Shown: positions 1-7,348 of the stretch, in pieces | Numbering within the stretch: the stretch's first letter is position 1 | Layout of the letters: every line of letters begins with the position of its first letter | Origin: Neobacillus bataviensis | GTDB lineage: Bacteria; Bacillota; Bacilli; Bacillales_B; DSM-18226 | Assembly (NCBI RefSeq): GCF_019969725.1 | Contig: NZ_JAHXYW010000008.1 | Location: 186,001 to 250,000 of the forward strand | DNA: 64,000 bases | Direction: 5' to 3' | The notes under the pieces: model-generated | Database searches by the model: none | What the model was told of the DNA's origin: nothing | Seen by the model: the letters and a program-made list of their open reading frames with translations, nothing else | Program-made: the position numbers and the translations under genes

Positions 1-211
1 AGAATCCTCGATTGAATAACAGCTTTTCCAATAAAAAACTAATAAAAAACAAGCTGTGCATCAGCACCATAAATCGGTAATGTTTTTCACCAAATTCAAT
101 CGCTCCTCGCTGCTTCATCCAAGATTCATTATTTTTCGCAACCAGGACTTCCACAATCCGTTGAAGTATGATGAAGCTAAAAAACAGTGTAAAAGGAAGG
201 AAATCCTTCAT
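1..211 (-). CDS. bpsB: BpsB-like isoprenylcysteine methyltransferase family protein (partial, N-terminus only)
   Basis: The window edge cuts this gene, leaving the first 70 codons, which begin MKDFLPFTLFFSF. A hydrophobic first helix is followed by QRIVEVLVAKNNESWMK and a GAIEFGEKHY stretch, then a second hydrophobic segment. This matches the N-terminus of B. subtilis YpbQ/BpsB, a membrane protein of the isoprenylcysteine carboxyl methyltransferase family that methylates alkylpyrones made by BpsA. The ATG follows the bpsA stop directly (TGA then ATG), so the two are translationally coupled. The catalytic C-terminal half lies outside the window and cannot be judged. Confidence 0.82.
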   Translation of the reverse strand, partial: MKDFLPFTLFFSFIILQRIVEVLVAKNNESWMKQRGAIEFGEKHYRFMVLMHSLFFISFLLEKLLFNRGF

Positions 212-1300
212 TCAATTCCACCTCAATAGAAGTAATTCTGAGCTAAATCCTGGACCAAGGGCGGTGCAGAGCCCAATAGATCCTTCAGAAATATCCATTT
301 CCATATAACGCTTTAAAACATATAAAACGGTTGCCGAGGACATATTCCCATACTGCTTTAATACTTCAAGGGATACTTCCGTCATTTTAGAGGGAATTTC
401 TAATGACTTAACATAAGCATCAATAACTTTTTTTCCACCTGGATGGGCGATAAAATAGTCAATTTGCTCAATGGTCAATTCGTTCTCCTCCAAAAATCCA
501 CTAACATTAGGCTTTAGCCAATCTTCAATGATATGGGGGATATCACGTGAGAATACGACATACAATCCAGAATTTTTAACGTCCCAGCCCATCACATCCA
601 AAGAATTAGGCATCAACATGGATTGTGTGGTGAGGATCATCGGTGATGCCGCCTTTTTCCTAATACCCTCCATGTTCACGTTATCACCACAAACCAATGC
701 ACAAGCAACGCCATCGGCAAATAGAGAAGTCCCAATTAAATTGCTTTTGGATAGGTCGTTACGTTGGAAGGTCAGGCTGCATAACTCTACAGAAAGTACA
801 AGAACTTTTGCGTTTGGAAAGGCCAAACAGTATTCAAATGCTCTAGATAAACCTGCAGCCCCTCCAGCACAGCCCAATCCCCATATTGGCACCCTCTTCG
901 TCTGGGAACGAAATGGCAAGGTATTCATGATTCTTGCTTCAATGCTTGGTGTGGCGATACCAGTTGTGGAAATATAAAAAATAGCGTCAATTTCTTCATA
1001 AGGAATATTTTCCGTTAGAAAAACGCTATTATTTAAACACTTTTCGATAGCTTCGATACCAAGTGTGGTAGAAGACTCGATATAAGCATTATTCTTTTCC
1101 TCAAAAGAATGATTCTCTTGGAACCATTCAATATCGTTTACAAAATGTCTTTTTTCAATATGACCATTTTGAAACGCTTTTAATAATCGTTCAATATCCC
1201 TAAATGAATCGCTAAAGAGCTCACGCGCGAATTTCGATGCCTGTCCTTGTTTAATTTCAAATGGTGGAATTGCCTCTGCAATGGAAATAATCGTAGGCAT
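212..1300 (-). CDS. bpsA: Type III polyketide synthase (chalcone/stilbene synthase family), alkylpyrone synthase
   Basis: This is a 362-residue thiolase-fold enzyme of chalcone-synthase size. The nucleophilic cysteine sits in WGLGCAGGAAG (near residue 144), the catalytic histidine in FIAHPGGKK and the asparagine in QYGNMSSATV, so the Cys-His-Asn triad is complete. Bacillus BpsA condenses fatty acyl-CoA with malonyl-CoA to give triketide and tetraketide pyrones, and the following bpsB methylates them. Two candidate ATGs occur six bases apart. AAGGAG abuts the first but lies about seven bases from the second, so position 1300 is chosen over 1306. Function is inferred from family and context. 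Confidence 0.9.
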   Translation of the reverse strand: MPTIISIAEAIPPFEIKQGQASKFARELFSDSFRDIERLLKAFQNGHIEKRHFVNDIEWFQENHSFEEKNNAYIESSTTLGIEAIEKCLNNSVFLTENIPYEEIDAIFYISTTGIATPSIEARIMNTLPFRSQTKRVPIWGLGCAGGAAGLSRAFEYCLAFPNAKVLVLSVELCSLTFQRNDLSKSNLIGTSLFADGVACALVCGDNVNMEGIRKKAASPMILTTQSMLMPNSLDVMGWDVKNSGLYVVFSRDIPHIIEDWLKPNVSGFLEENELTIEQIDYFIAHPGGKKVIDAYVKSLEIPSKMTEVSLEVLKQYGNMSSATVLYVLKRYMEMDISEGSIGLCTALGPGFSSELLLLRWN

Positions 1301-1372
1301 TATCATTCTCCTTCGACATATGTAAGGGTATTTTTTCCAGCAGACAAGAAAATTATGCGATGAGAAAAAAAC

Positions 1373-1404
1373 GATAAAAAAAAGCTTCCCCTATTTGGAG
1401 AAGC
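1373..1404 (-). terminator. Rho-independent terminator for the minus-strand microgene
   Basis: An imperfect hairpin pairs GCTTCCCC with GGAGAAGC (one mismatch) and runs into a T-rich tract on the minus strand. It lies downstream of the zinc-ribbon ORF at 1484-1618, which supports a separate minus-strand transcript there. Confidence 0.6.
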
Positions 1405-1483
1405 AAACGTTTTGAAGGTTGTTGTTGTGCTCTCTTATTATAACTCGGAAATGGTTTTCGTACATTGCATAAACATTTCCAAT

Positions 1484-1618
1484 TTACTGTTTATCTGGCT
1501 GCTTTTGAACTTCAATTTTAATTTTTTTATCGGCTACAGATCCGCAAATCTTGCAAATTTCGACCACATCGTAAAGAAGGCGGCAATTCTCACAATAATA
1601 CTTTTCCACAAAAAACAC
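1484..1618 (-). CDS. Zinc-ribbon microprotein (44 aa), unrecognised
   Basis: The minus strand encodes a small ORF starting GTG, with a second in-frame GTG at 1609 that has better spacing to an AAAAGAG sequence. The protein contains YYCENCRLL followed by EICKICGS, giving two CxxC knuckles 11 residues apart, and ends in a lysine-rich tail. This is a plausible single zinc ribbon of the rubredoxin-knuckle kind. No ATG is available in frame. A terminator-like hairpin lies about 80 bases downstream. The family is not recognised and no function is proposed; it could bind zinc or nucleic acid. Confidence 0.6.
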   Translation of the reverse strand: MFFVEKYYCENCRLLYDVVEICKICGSVADKKIKIEVQKQPDKQ

Positions 1619-1749
1619 GCTCTTTTCTGAAAGAAAATTAGGTATTTGATTTTATCTTATTTTCTATTTTCCATTTTGTGACTATCTTTTAAATTTGTTC
1701 ATTTTTTCACAAATCAGCTATTAATCAATTACTTTTATCACAGGTTAGA

Positions 1750-1836
1750 TGTGATTATTCACATTTTAGTCACAATTGAAAGCGGGCTTTTGTGATATAA
1801 ATCACTGTTACATCAAGTTAATAACATTAACATAGT
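1750..1836 (+). promoter_or_regulatory. FNR/CRP-like operator region of the ba3 oxidase operon
   Basis: TGTGATATAAATCACT (1791-1806) fits TGTGA-N6-TCACA with one mismatch, the site type bound by CRP/FNR proteins. A shorter variant, TGTGATTATTCACA, lies at 1750-1763. Just downstream are ACTGTTACATCA (1804-1815) and TAACATTAA (1822-1830), both repeated in the norZ/crp intergenic region at 9869-9880 and 9908-9916. A -10-like CATAGT at 1831-1836 would place the operator near -43, the usual class II activator position. The rest of 1641-1960 is AT-rich with no ORF. The promoter is inferred, not mapped. Confidence 0.55.
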
Positions 1837-1960
1837 AGATATCTAAGGAATGAACAATTTGTGAATTTCGAAATTTCATATTTTACTTTCAAAATTGTTT
1901 TGTATTATGAAAGAGAATTAATTAATTTATCATTTCATTATCTGAAGGGAGTGCAAGGGG

Positions 1961-2110
1961 ATGGCGAAGGCGGAACTAAAAACAAAACATAAGACTGAAA
2001 TAGAAGACAGCTCTTCTCTCAAGGGGACACTCGCATCTGTTTTCTTTTTGGGATTCTTTATTATTATCACTTGGGTCAGTGTCTACTATTTATTCGTTGA
2101 ACGTTTTTAA
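1961..2110 (+). CDS. Cytochrome c oxidase subunit IIa (ba3-type), 49 aa
   Basis: This is a 49-residue protein with a charged N-terminus (MAKAELKTKHK) and one transmembrane helix (SVFFLGFFIIITWVSVYYL). It matches the small subunit IIa that accompanies ba3-type oxidases; in Thermus it supplies the transmembrane helix missing from subunit II. A GGGAG Shine-Dalgarno lies about nine bases before the ATG. Subunit II starts 20 bases later and subunit I overlaps it, so the three form one operon. The assignment rests on size, topology and position. Confidence 0.82.
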   Translation: MAKAELKTKHKTEIEDSSSLKGTLASVFFLGFFIIITWVSVYYLFVERF

Positions 2111-2130
2111 AATTTAAGGAGGAAACAATT

Positions 2131-2607
2131 ATGCATATGCATAAATTTGAAAAAATTTGGCTGATTTTCGGTATTACTTGTCTTATTTTTTTCTTATCAG
2201 TCGTGGGGGTAAGCGCCTTCTATTTAGGGAATAAGCCGCCTAGCTGTTTGACAACAGTTAATCCAGAAAAGGTGGATCAAACAAAACCATTCGACAAACC
2301 AGGACTTCATAAAGTAGAGGGAAAAGATTGGGATTATGAATTAGTCTATGTAGCACATGCTTTCTCTTATAATCCTGCTCAAGTTAAAGTGCCGCTTGGA
2401 GCGAAGGTACGAGTTATCGCTACTACTAAAGACGTCATTCACGGCTTCGAAGTGGCGGGAACCAATATAAACATGATGCTTGAACCTGGTTATATCAGCG
2501 AATATACGACAACTTTTGATAAAGCTGGCGAGTATTTAATTGTTTGTAATGAATATTGTGGTGCAGGTCACCATTTAATGAGCTCGAAGATTGAGGTGGT
2601 CGAATAA
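2131..2607 (+). CDS. cbaB: Cytochrome c oxidase subunit II, ba3 type (CuA domain)
   Basis: This 158-residue subunit has one N-terminal transmembrane helix (about residues 7-32), with a cupredoxin domain expected outside the membrane. CNEYCGAGHHLM near the C-terminus supplies the two cysteines (139, 143) and His147 of the binuclear CuA centre, and VAHAFSYNP upstream gives another likely ligand histidine. It accepts electrons from cytochrome c and passes them to subunit I. AGGAGG lies eight bases before the ATG. The stop overlaps the start of the next gene by one base (TAATG). The single helix and short length are typical of ba3-type subunit II. Confidence 0.93.
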   Translation: MHMHKFEKIWLIFGITCLIFFLSVVGVSAFYLGNKPPSCLTTVNPEKVDQTKPFDKPGLHKVEGKDWDYELVYVAHAFSYNPAQVKVPLGAKVRVIATTKDVIHGFEVAGTNINMMLEPGYISEYTTTFDKAGEYLIVCNEYCGAGHHLMSSKIEVVE

Positions 2608-4265
2608 TGGTTAACTCAGCAGTTTCAAGAATAAAAGTTGACCCGCGTGATGCAAAGCTTTCAATGGCGCATTTTTATGTGGCATTTATTGCACTTGCTC
2701 TTGGCGGACTAATGGGGTTGCTGCAAACTCTAGTCCGTTCTGGTAAATATGAACTTCCTGGAGGAATCGGTTATTATCAAATTTTAACCGTTCACGGTGT
2801 CATGATGGGACTTGTTTTAACAACCTTCTTTATAATGGGATTCCAATATGCAGCAGTAAGCAGAACAGCCGGAACCCATTCCAATGCGGCTAGACGCACC
2901 GGCTGGATTGGCTTTTGGACCATGACTGCTGGAACAGCAATGGCTGCTACCATGGTTTTGCTTAATAAAGCAAGTGTCCTATATACTTTCTACGCTCCGC
3001 TTCAGGCACATTGGATTTTTTACTTGGGATTGACTCTTGTTGTGGTCGGCAGCTGGATTGATGGTGCCGCACAAATAATGACCTATGCCAAATGGCGGAA
3101 AAATAATCCTGGAAAACCTAGCCCGTTATTAAGCTTTATGGCCGTTATTAATACCGTCCTTTGGATCGTAGCAACTTTAGGGGTAGCGGCAACCGTTTTA
3201 TTCCAATTGCTTCCATGGTCTCTTGGATTAGTTGATACAGTTGATGTTTTAGTCAGCCGTACTTTGTTCTGGTATTTCGGACATCCGTTAGTTTATTTCT
3301 GGTTATTGCCTGCCTATATGTGCTGGTATACTATTATTCCAAAAATAATTGGCGGAAAAATTTTCTCAGATTCATTAGCTAGATTGTCGTTTATCTTGTT
3401 CCTTCTCTTCTCTATTCCGGTTGGTTTCCATCACCAATTAACAGAACCGGGAATTGATCCAGCTTGGAAGTTTTTCCAAGTAGTATTAACCTTTATGGTT
3501 GTTATTCCTTCCTTAATGACAGCTTTCTCGTTGTTTGCGACCTTTGAGAGGTATGGCCGTTCAAAAGGGGCAACAGGGCTTTTTGGCTGGTTTAGAGTTC
3601 TTCCTTGGGGAGATGCTCGTTTTACAGTTCCATTCATTGGAATGGCTTCCTTCATCCCTGCGGGTGCAGGCGGTATCATCAATGCTTCAAACCAGATGGA
3701 CCAAGTCGTTCATAATACGATTTGGATTACTGGGCACTTTCATTTAACAGCAGCAACCTCTGTGGTATTAACGTTCTTTGGAATTTCCTATTGGCTAATT
3801 CCTCATTTAACAGGACGCAAATTAACAAAAGCGATGAATAAATTAGGAATTATCCAAGGCTGGGTTTGGTTTATTGGTATGGTCTTCATGTCCGGAGCTA
3901 TGCACTTCGAGGGCTTGCTTGGCGGTCCTAGACGTTCTGCCTTCTCCACTTATGGAGGAGCAAAGCAGGCGGCTGAATGGATTCCTTATCAAATTGCCCA
4001 AGCAGTTGGCGGATCGATTTTATTCTTAGGCATTATCCTAGTTTTAATTATCTTCATTAATCTAGCATTCTTTGCTCCAAAAGGAGAGGAAGAATTCCCT
4101 GTTGGTGAAGCAGAAAATCCACAGGAAACAGCTCCAATGGTATTCGAAAACTGGAAGTTATGGCTTGGCATCACTGCAGCCCTAATCCTTTTCGCTTACA
4201 CGATACCATTTATTGATATTATTCAAAATGCTCCGCCTGGATCAAAAGGGTTCAAAACGTGGTAA
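2607..4265 (+). CDS. cbaA: Cytochrome c oxidase subunit I, ba3 (b(o/a)3) type
   Basis: This 552-residue haem-copper oxidase core has about 13 membrane segments. Ligands are visible: His63 in TVHGVMMG for the low-spin haem, His226 and Tyr230 in FGHPLVYFW (CuB and the cross-linked tyrosine), His275-His276 in GFHHQL (CuB), and His377/His379 in TGHFHLT for the two haems. The spacing and the short loops are those of B-family (ba3) oxidases, which are high-affinity proton-pumping enzymes used at low oxygen. It is coupled to subunit II by a one-base overlap. The operon sits behind an FNR/CRP-like site, which fits induction at low oxygen. Confidence 0.94.
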   Translation: MVNSAVSRIKVDPRDAKLSMAHFYVAFIALALGGLMGLLQTLVRSGKYELPGGIGYYQILTVHGVMMGLVLTTFFIMGFQYAAVSRTAGTHSNAARRTGWIGFWTMTAGTAMAATMVLLNKASVLYTFYAPLQAHWIFYLGLTLVVVGSWIDGAAQIMTYAKWRKNNPGKPSPLLSFMAVINTVLWIVATLGVAATVLFQLLPWSLGLVDTVDVLVSRTLFWYFGHPLVYFWLLPAYMCWYTIIPKIIGGKIFSDSLARLSFILFLLFSIPVGFHHQLTEPGIDPAWKFFQVVLTFMVVIPSLMTAFSLFATFERYGRSKGATGLFGWFRVLPWGDARFTVPFIGMASFIPAGAGGIINASNQMDQVVHNTIWITGHFHLTAATSVVLTFFGISYWLIPHLTGRKLTKAMNKLGIIQGWVWFIGMVFMSGAMHFEGLLGGPRRSAFSTYGGAKQAAEWIPYQIAQAVGGSILFLGIILVLIIFINLAFFAPKGEEEFPVGEAENPQETAPMVFENWKLWLGITAALILFAYTIPFIDIIQNAPPGSKGFKTW

Positions 4266-4278
4266 TAAGAAAAGCGTA

Positions 4279-4378
4279 AGCGCCTTCGGAACAAGCATAG
4301 CTTGTTCCTGCGATGATCATTCTAAGGAGATTTCCTTAGTGTTCAGCCCCGACTAGCAACCTCGAGGGGCTAGGCGCT
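4279..4378. repeat. Fold-back, cloverleaf-like intergenic repeat unit
   Basis: A perfect 7-bp outer stem (AGCGCCT at 4279-4285 with AGGCGCT at 4372-4378) encloses three hairpins: GGAACAAGC/GCTTGTTCC (4288-4308), CTAAGGA/TCCTTAG (4322-4339) and AGCCCC/GGGGCT (4345-4371). The right end reads on into GAAGCTGGACA. Similar sequences ending in GGCGCTGAAGCTGGACA are, from memory, dispersed in many Bacillaceae genomes. No second copy was noticed in this window. It lies between two convergent transcription units. It may be a non-autonomous mobile element or a processed RNA; this cannot be settled here. Confidence 0.6.
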
Positions 4379-4424
4379 GAAGCTGGACAATTCTCAAATT
4401 CGAAATAAACTATTTAATATAAAA

Positions 4425-4462
4425 ATAGAAAGGCTTCAATCATTTGATTGAAGCCTTTTCTT
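4425..4462. terminator. Bidirectional terminator between cbaA and the DMT permease
   Basis: AAAGGCTTCAATCA pairs with TGATTGAAGCCTTTT (4429-4458), with A-rich sequence on one side and T-rich on the other. It can end transcription from both directions and includes the last codons of the convergent permease gene. Confidence 0.85.
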
Positions 4463-5354
4463 TTTGAATCCTTCGTTCGAAGCCGACAGGAAGATTAATG
4501 AATAAAACAGATAAAAGAATGATGGTAGAGCCTATGCCTTGAATGGCACCAAAATTTTCATTATATACAAAAACACTTAAAAGGGTCGCAACAACTGGCT
4601 CGACTGTGGCAATAATGGCCGCTTTACTTGTTTCGATATCCTCAAGGCCTTTAGTATAAAGTAAATAGGCAAGAACGGTTGGAAACACTCCCAATCCAAT
4701 AGCATAAAAGACAACATCACCATTCATAAGGATATCCACCTTAGTCCATAATCCAGTTAAAGGCAGTAAACTGATAGCAGCTACAACAAAGGTATAAAAC
4801 GTAACAGTAAAGGGTGGATATTTCTTCAGGGCGAACTTCCCAAAAATACTATAAAGAGCATAGCCGAAACCTGCGCCCAGCCCCGTCAAGAGTCCCGCAC
4901 CACTAATGGATGACGTATCATTTAAATTAAGTCCTGCTATCAATATACAGCCTAATATCGTTCCTGTAACTGAAATGAGCTTGATCGAATTCATTTTTTC
5001 TTTTAGAAAAAAGTAGGATAATACTGTTACAAAGGCAGGAGCTGTATACAGTAAAATTACAGCAATCGATAAATTCATTTGATTAATAGCAGAGAAGTAA
5101 CACCAATTAAATAAGACAATGCTGCAAAGCCCTGTGCCAATAAATAGCGGGAGATCCTTATACGCGATTCTTAATTGGCTGCGATATTGAAATACCCCAA
5201 GTAACCCTAGTAATACCGCTGCAGTGATAACCCTCAATGTCACAATTTCCATTGGGGAAAAGCCAGAACTAGATAGTTTTCTAATAAAAATTGCAATGAT
5301 TCCCCACAAGGCTGCACTAGTGGAAATCAGCACAATCGGAATCGACTTCTTCAA
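4440..5354 (-). CDS. DMT-superfamily permease (two EamA domains)
   Basis: This 304-residue membrane protein has about ten helices in two homologous halves, the EamA layout. The N-terminal half contains SAALWGIIAIFIRKL and the second half begins near GAGLLTGLGAGFGYALYSIFGK. Members export metabolites or amino acids; the substrate cannot be told. The start is TTG at 5354, overlapping the ypwA stop (TTGA), so translation is probably coupled to the upstream gene. The nearest purine-rich sequence, GGAAAGG, is far (about 13 bases), which agrees with coupling. The C-terminus is lysine-rich (RRIQKEKASIK). Confidence 0.85.
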   Translation of the reverse strand: MKKSIPIVLISTSAALWGIIAIFIRKLSSSGFSPMEIVTLRVITAAVLLGLLGVFQYRSQLRIAYKDLPLFIGTGLCSIVLFNWCYFSAINQMNLSIAVILLYTAPAFVTVLSYFFLKEKMNSIKLISVTGTILGCILIAGLNLNDTSSISGAGLLTGLGAGFGYALYSIFGKFALKKYPPFTVTFYTFVVAAISLLPLTGLWTKVDILMNGDVVFYAIGLGVFPTVLAYLLYTKGLEDIETSKAAIIATVEPVVATLLSVFVYNENFGAIQGIGSTIILLSVLFINLPVGFERRIQKEKASIK

Positions 5355-6850
5355 TGTAACTGATAAACCTTTCCATACTTCTCATAGAGATATTCGATTA
5401 AATATTTAGCGCTCAGCCCTTCACCAGTCACGTCATGCAAGATTTCTAAAGGTTTTTTCATTTTCCCATATTGGTGGATATTTCTTGTCAGCCACTCTTT
5501 AATTGGAAGAAAATTTCCATCTTCCAGCAATTGATCAAAATTTGGAAGATCCTCGAGCATTTTATGCTTAAATTGAGCCGCATACATATATCCTAATGCA
5601 TAGGAGGGAAAATATCCGAAGCTGCCTCCTGCCCAATGAACATCTTGAAGAACTCCAACGGCATCATTTATGGGACGGATTCCTAAGTATTCCTCATACA
5701 AGTCATTCCAAACCTTCGGCAAATCACAGACTTCGATTTCGTCATTAAATAACCTTTTTTCAATCTCATACCGGATGATGATATGCAGCGGGTAGGTTAA
5801 TTCATCAGCTTCAATTCGTATGAATGAAGGCTTTGACTCGTTTATCGCACGATAAAACTCTTCAATTTCAACATGATTAAACTGACCACTTGCATATTTC
5901 TTTAACAGTTCATAATTATGTTTCCAAAAGGAAAAGCTCCGACCTACGATATTTTCATAGAAAAGAGATTGCGATTCATGAATCCCCATGGACGTTCCTG
6001 AACATAGCGGAGTGCCTACCAAGTCTTTTGAAATATTTTGTTCGTATAAAGCATGGCCGCCTTCATGAATCGTTCCAAAAACCGCAGTCCGGAAATCCTC
6101 TTCATCATATTTTGTTGTTACACGGACATCCCCAGGATTAAGACCAATGGCAAAAGGATGTACAGTTTCGTCCAGCCTTCCTGCATTAAAGTTATAACCC
6201 ATTTTTGCAAGGATATCCAAGCCGAATTCACGCTGTTTTTCCTTCTTAAAGTCTTTAAATAAAAAATCGGTTTTAGGTTTATTGGCAGCTTCTGAAATTG
6301 CCTTGACCAGGGGGACAATTTTTTCCCTTAGTTCACCAAATACATTGTCCAATACATCTGTTGTAATCCCCGGTTCAAACATATCTAGTAACACATTATA
6401 TTTGTTGCCTTCATATCCCCAATAGGAAATGAATCGTTTTGTCATGTCCACTAATTTCTCTAAATAAGGTCTAAATAGATCAAAGTCTGCCTTTTCTTTT
6501 GCCTCTTCCCAAATGCTTTCTGCTTTTGATTGAAGGATAACAAACTCTTTATACTCTTCAGCAGGAATTTTTTTGTTGCGTTCATATTCCTTTTTGCATT
6601 CTTCAAGAATTTTTCTAGTCGATTCAGGTACTTCTGCATTTGTTAAACTTGCTATGTAGGCGGCCATTTCTTCGGAAGTGGACATTTTAAAGACTTCGGA
6701 TGATAACATTCCTATTACTTCTGATCTTTGTTCCACCCCTTGCTTCGGAGCACCAGTACGTAAATCCCAATAAATTAAACCAATTGCTTCATTGTAGGCA
6801 GACATTTTTTTTACATGCTCTAAAAATTCTTTTTCTAAATGTGCAGTCAT
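5351..6850 (-). CDS. ypwA: M32-family metallocarboxypeptidase
   Basis: This 499-residue protein is of the Taq carboxypeptidase family. The zinc site HEGGH (residues 262-266, in GTIHEGGHALYEQ) is intact and the downstream ESQSLFYENIVGRS motif, with a metal-ligand glutamate, is present. GITTDVLDNVFGELR and EPGITT resemble the family's conserved N-terminal region. It should trim C-terminal residues from peptides in the cytoplasm. GGGGGAAG lies seven bases before the ATG. It is followed by and coupled to the permease at 4440-5354. In B. subtilis the orthologue, ypwA, also lies near ypvA, so the placement supports the name. Confidence 0.92.
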   Translation of the reverse strand: MTAHLEKEFLEHVKKMSAYNEAIGLIYWDLRTGAPKQGVEQRSEVIGMLSSEVFKMSTSEEMAAYIASLTNAEVPESTRKILEECKKEYERNKKIPAEEYKEFVILQSKAESIWEEAKEKADFDLFRPYLEKLVDMTKRFISYWGYEGNKYNVLLDMFEPGITTDVLDNVFGELREKIVPLVKAISEAANKPKTDFLFKDFKKEKQREFGLDILAKMGYNFNAGRLDETVHPFAIGLNPGDVRVTTKYDEEDFRTAVFGTIHEGGHALYEQNISKDLVGTPLCSGTSMGIHESQSLFYENIVGRSFSFWKHNYELLKKYASGQFNHVEIEEFYRAINESKPSFIRIEADELTYPLHIIIRYEIEKRLFNDEIEVCDLPKVWNDLYEEYLGIRPINDAVGVLQDVHWAGGSFGYFPSYALGYMYAAQFKHKMLEDLPNFDQLLEDGNFLPIKEWLTRNIHQYGKMKKPLEILHDVTGEGLSAKYLIEYLYEKYGKVYQLH

Positions 6851-6920
6851 GGTACTTCCCCCTTTCCTTCAGGTTAAATTTTATCATATTTTTCTGAAAA
6901 ATAGTTGCCTATAAAGTTAT

Positions 6921-6949
6921 AAAAAAACAACAGAATCGAATTCTGTTGT
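6921..6949 (-). terminator. Strong minus-strand terminator without an obvious upstream gene
   Basis: ACAACAGAAT (6927-6936) pairs perfectly over ten bases with ATTCTGTTGT (6940-6949) around a three-base loop, and a run of six T follows on the minus strand. It lies upstream of ypwA, so it must end some transcript coming from 6950-7170. Confidence 0.75.
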
Positions 6950-7160
6950 AAAATAAGTTTATAGGAAAATAGAGATGTTTCAATGGAAAATAAATAAAAT
7001 GGAAAAAGAGAGAGTGTAGTTTTCAAAATTACTTTTTGGCTAATTACGACTTTCCAAACTTCAGGGCCTTCTTCAAGGTATTCCCAAGTAAATTGCTCTT
7101 TCCTTTCCATCATAAACTGATATAAGAGCGGTCTTGGACCATGATTGTTTATAATTTTAA
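6950..7160 (-). other. Intergenic stretch with a possible small minus-strand transcript
   Basis: This stretch is bounded by the orphan terminator at 6921-6949 and the microgene at 7172. A minus-strand frame beginning MERKEQFTWEYLEEGPEVWK looks protein-like for about 25 residues. It then becomes a low-complexity hydrophobic string and reads through the terminator stem, and it has no good Shine-Dalgarno. It could be a decayed gene, a small RNA or chance. No call is made. Confidence 0.25.
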
Positions 7161-7171
7161 GGAGGAGAACT

Positions 7172-7324
7172 ATGACAGAACTGGTTGGCACCTGTATTGG
7201 CTGTGAAAAAGAGGTTTATTGTTTGGATGGATTTTTAAACGGAGTCGTAACCGAGGAAAAAGAGATTTATTGTTTTGATTGTTATGATAAAACTGCTAAT
7301 AAGGAAAAAAATCCGCAAAGCTAA
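7172..7324 (+). CDS. Cysteine-pair microprotein (50 aa), unrecognised
   Basis: GGAGGAG lies a few bases before an ATG that opens a 50-codon ORF. The protein has GTCIGCEKEVYC near the N-terminus and IYCFDCYDK about 22 residues later, so it carries two CxxC pairs and one extra cysteine, which suggests a zinc or redox site. A strong terminator immediately follows and overlaps its last codons. The layout (short, GT-C-x2-C ... C-x2-C) loosely recalls SR1P-type small proteins, but the sequence is not one I recognise. It is convergent with norZ. Function unknown. Confidence 0.7.
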   Translation: MTELVGTCIGCEKEVYCLDGFLNGVVTEEKEIYCFDCYDKTANKEKNPQS

Positions 7325-7345
7325 ACTTTGCGGATTTCTTCTATT
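7311..7345. terminator. Bidirectional terminator between the microgene and norZ
   Basis: ATCCGCAAAG (7311-7320) pairs perfectly with CTTTGCGGAT (7326-7335) around CTAAA. A-rich and T-rich flanks allow it to serve the plus-strand microgene and the minus-strand norZ. Confidence 0.9.
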
Positions 7346-7348
7346 AAA

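Noticed and set aside
6874..7191. 105-codon minus-strand ORF
   Set aside because: Beginning is plausible, but it becomes low-complexity, reads through a terminator stem and lacks a ribosome site. Kept only as an uncertain region.
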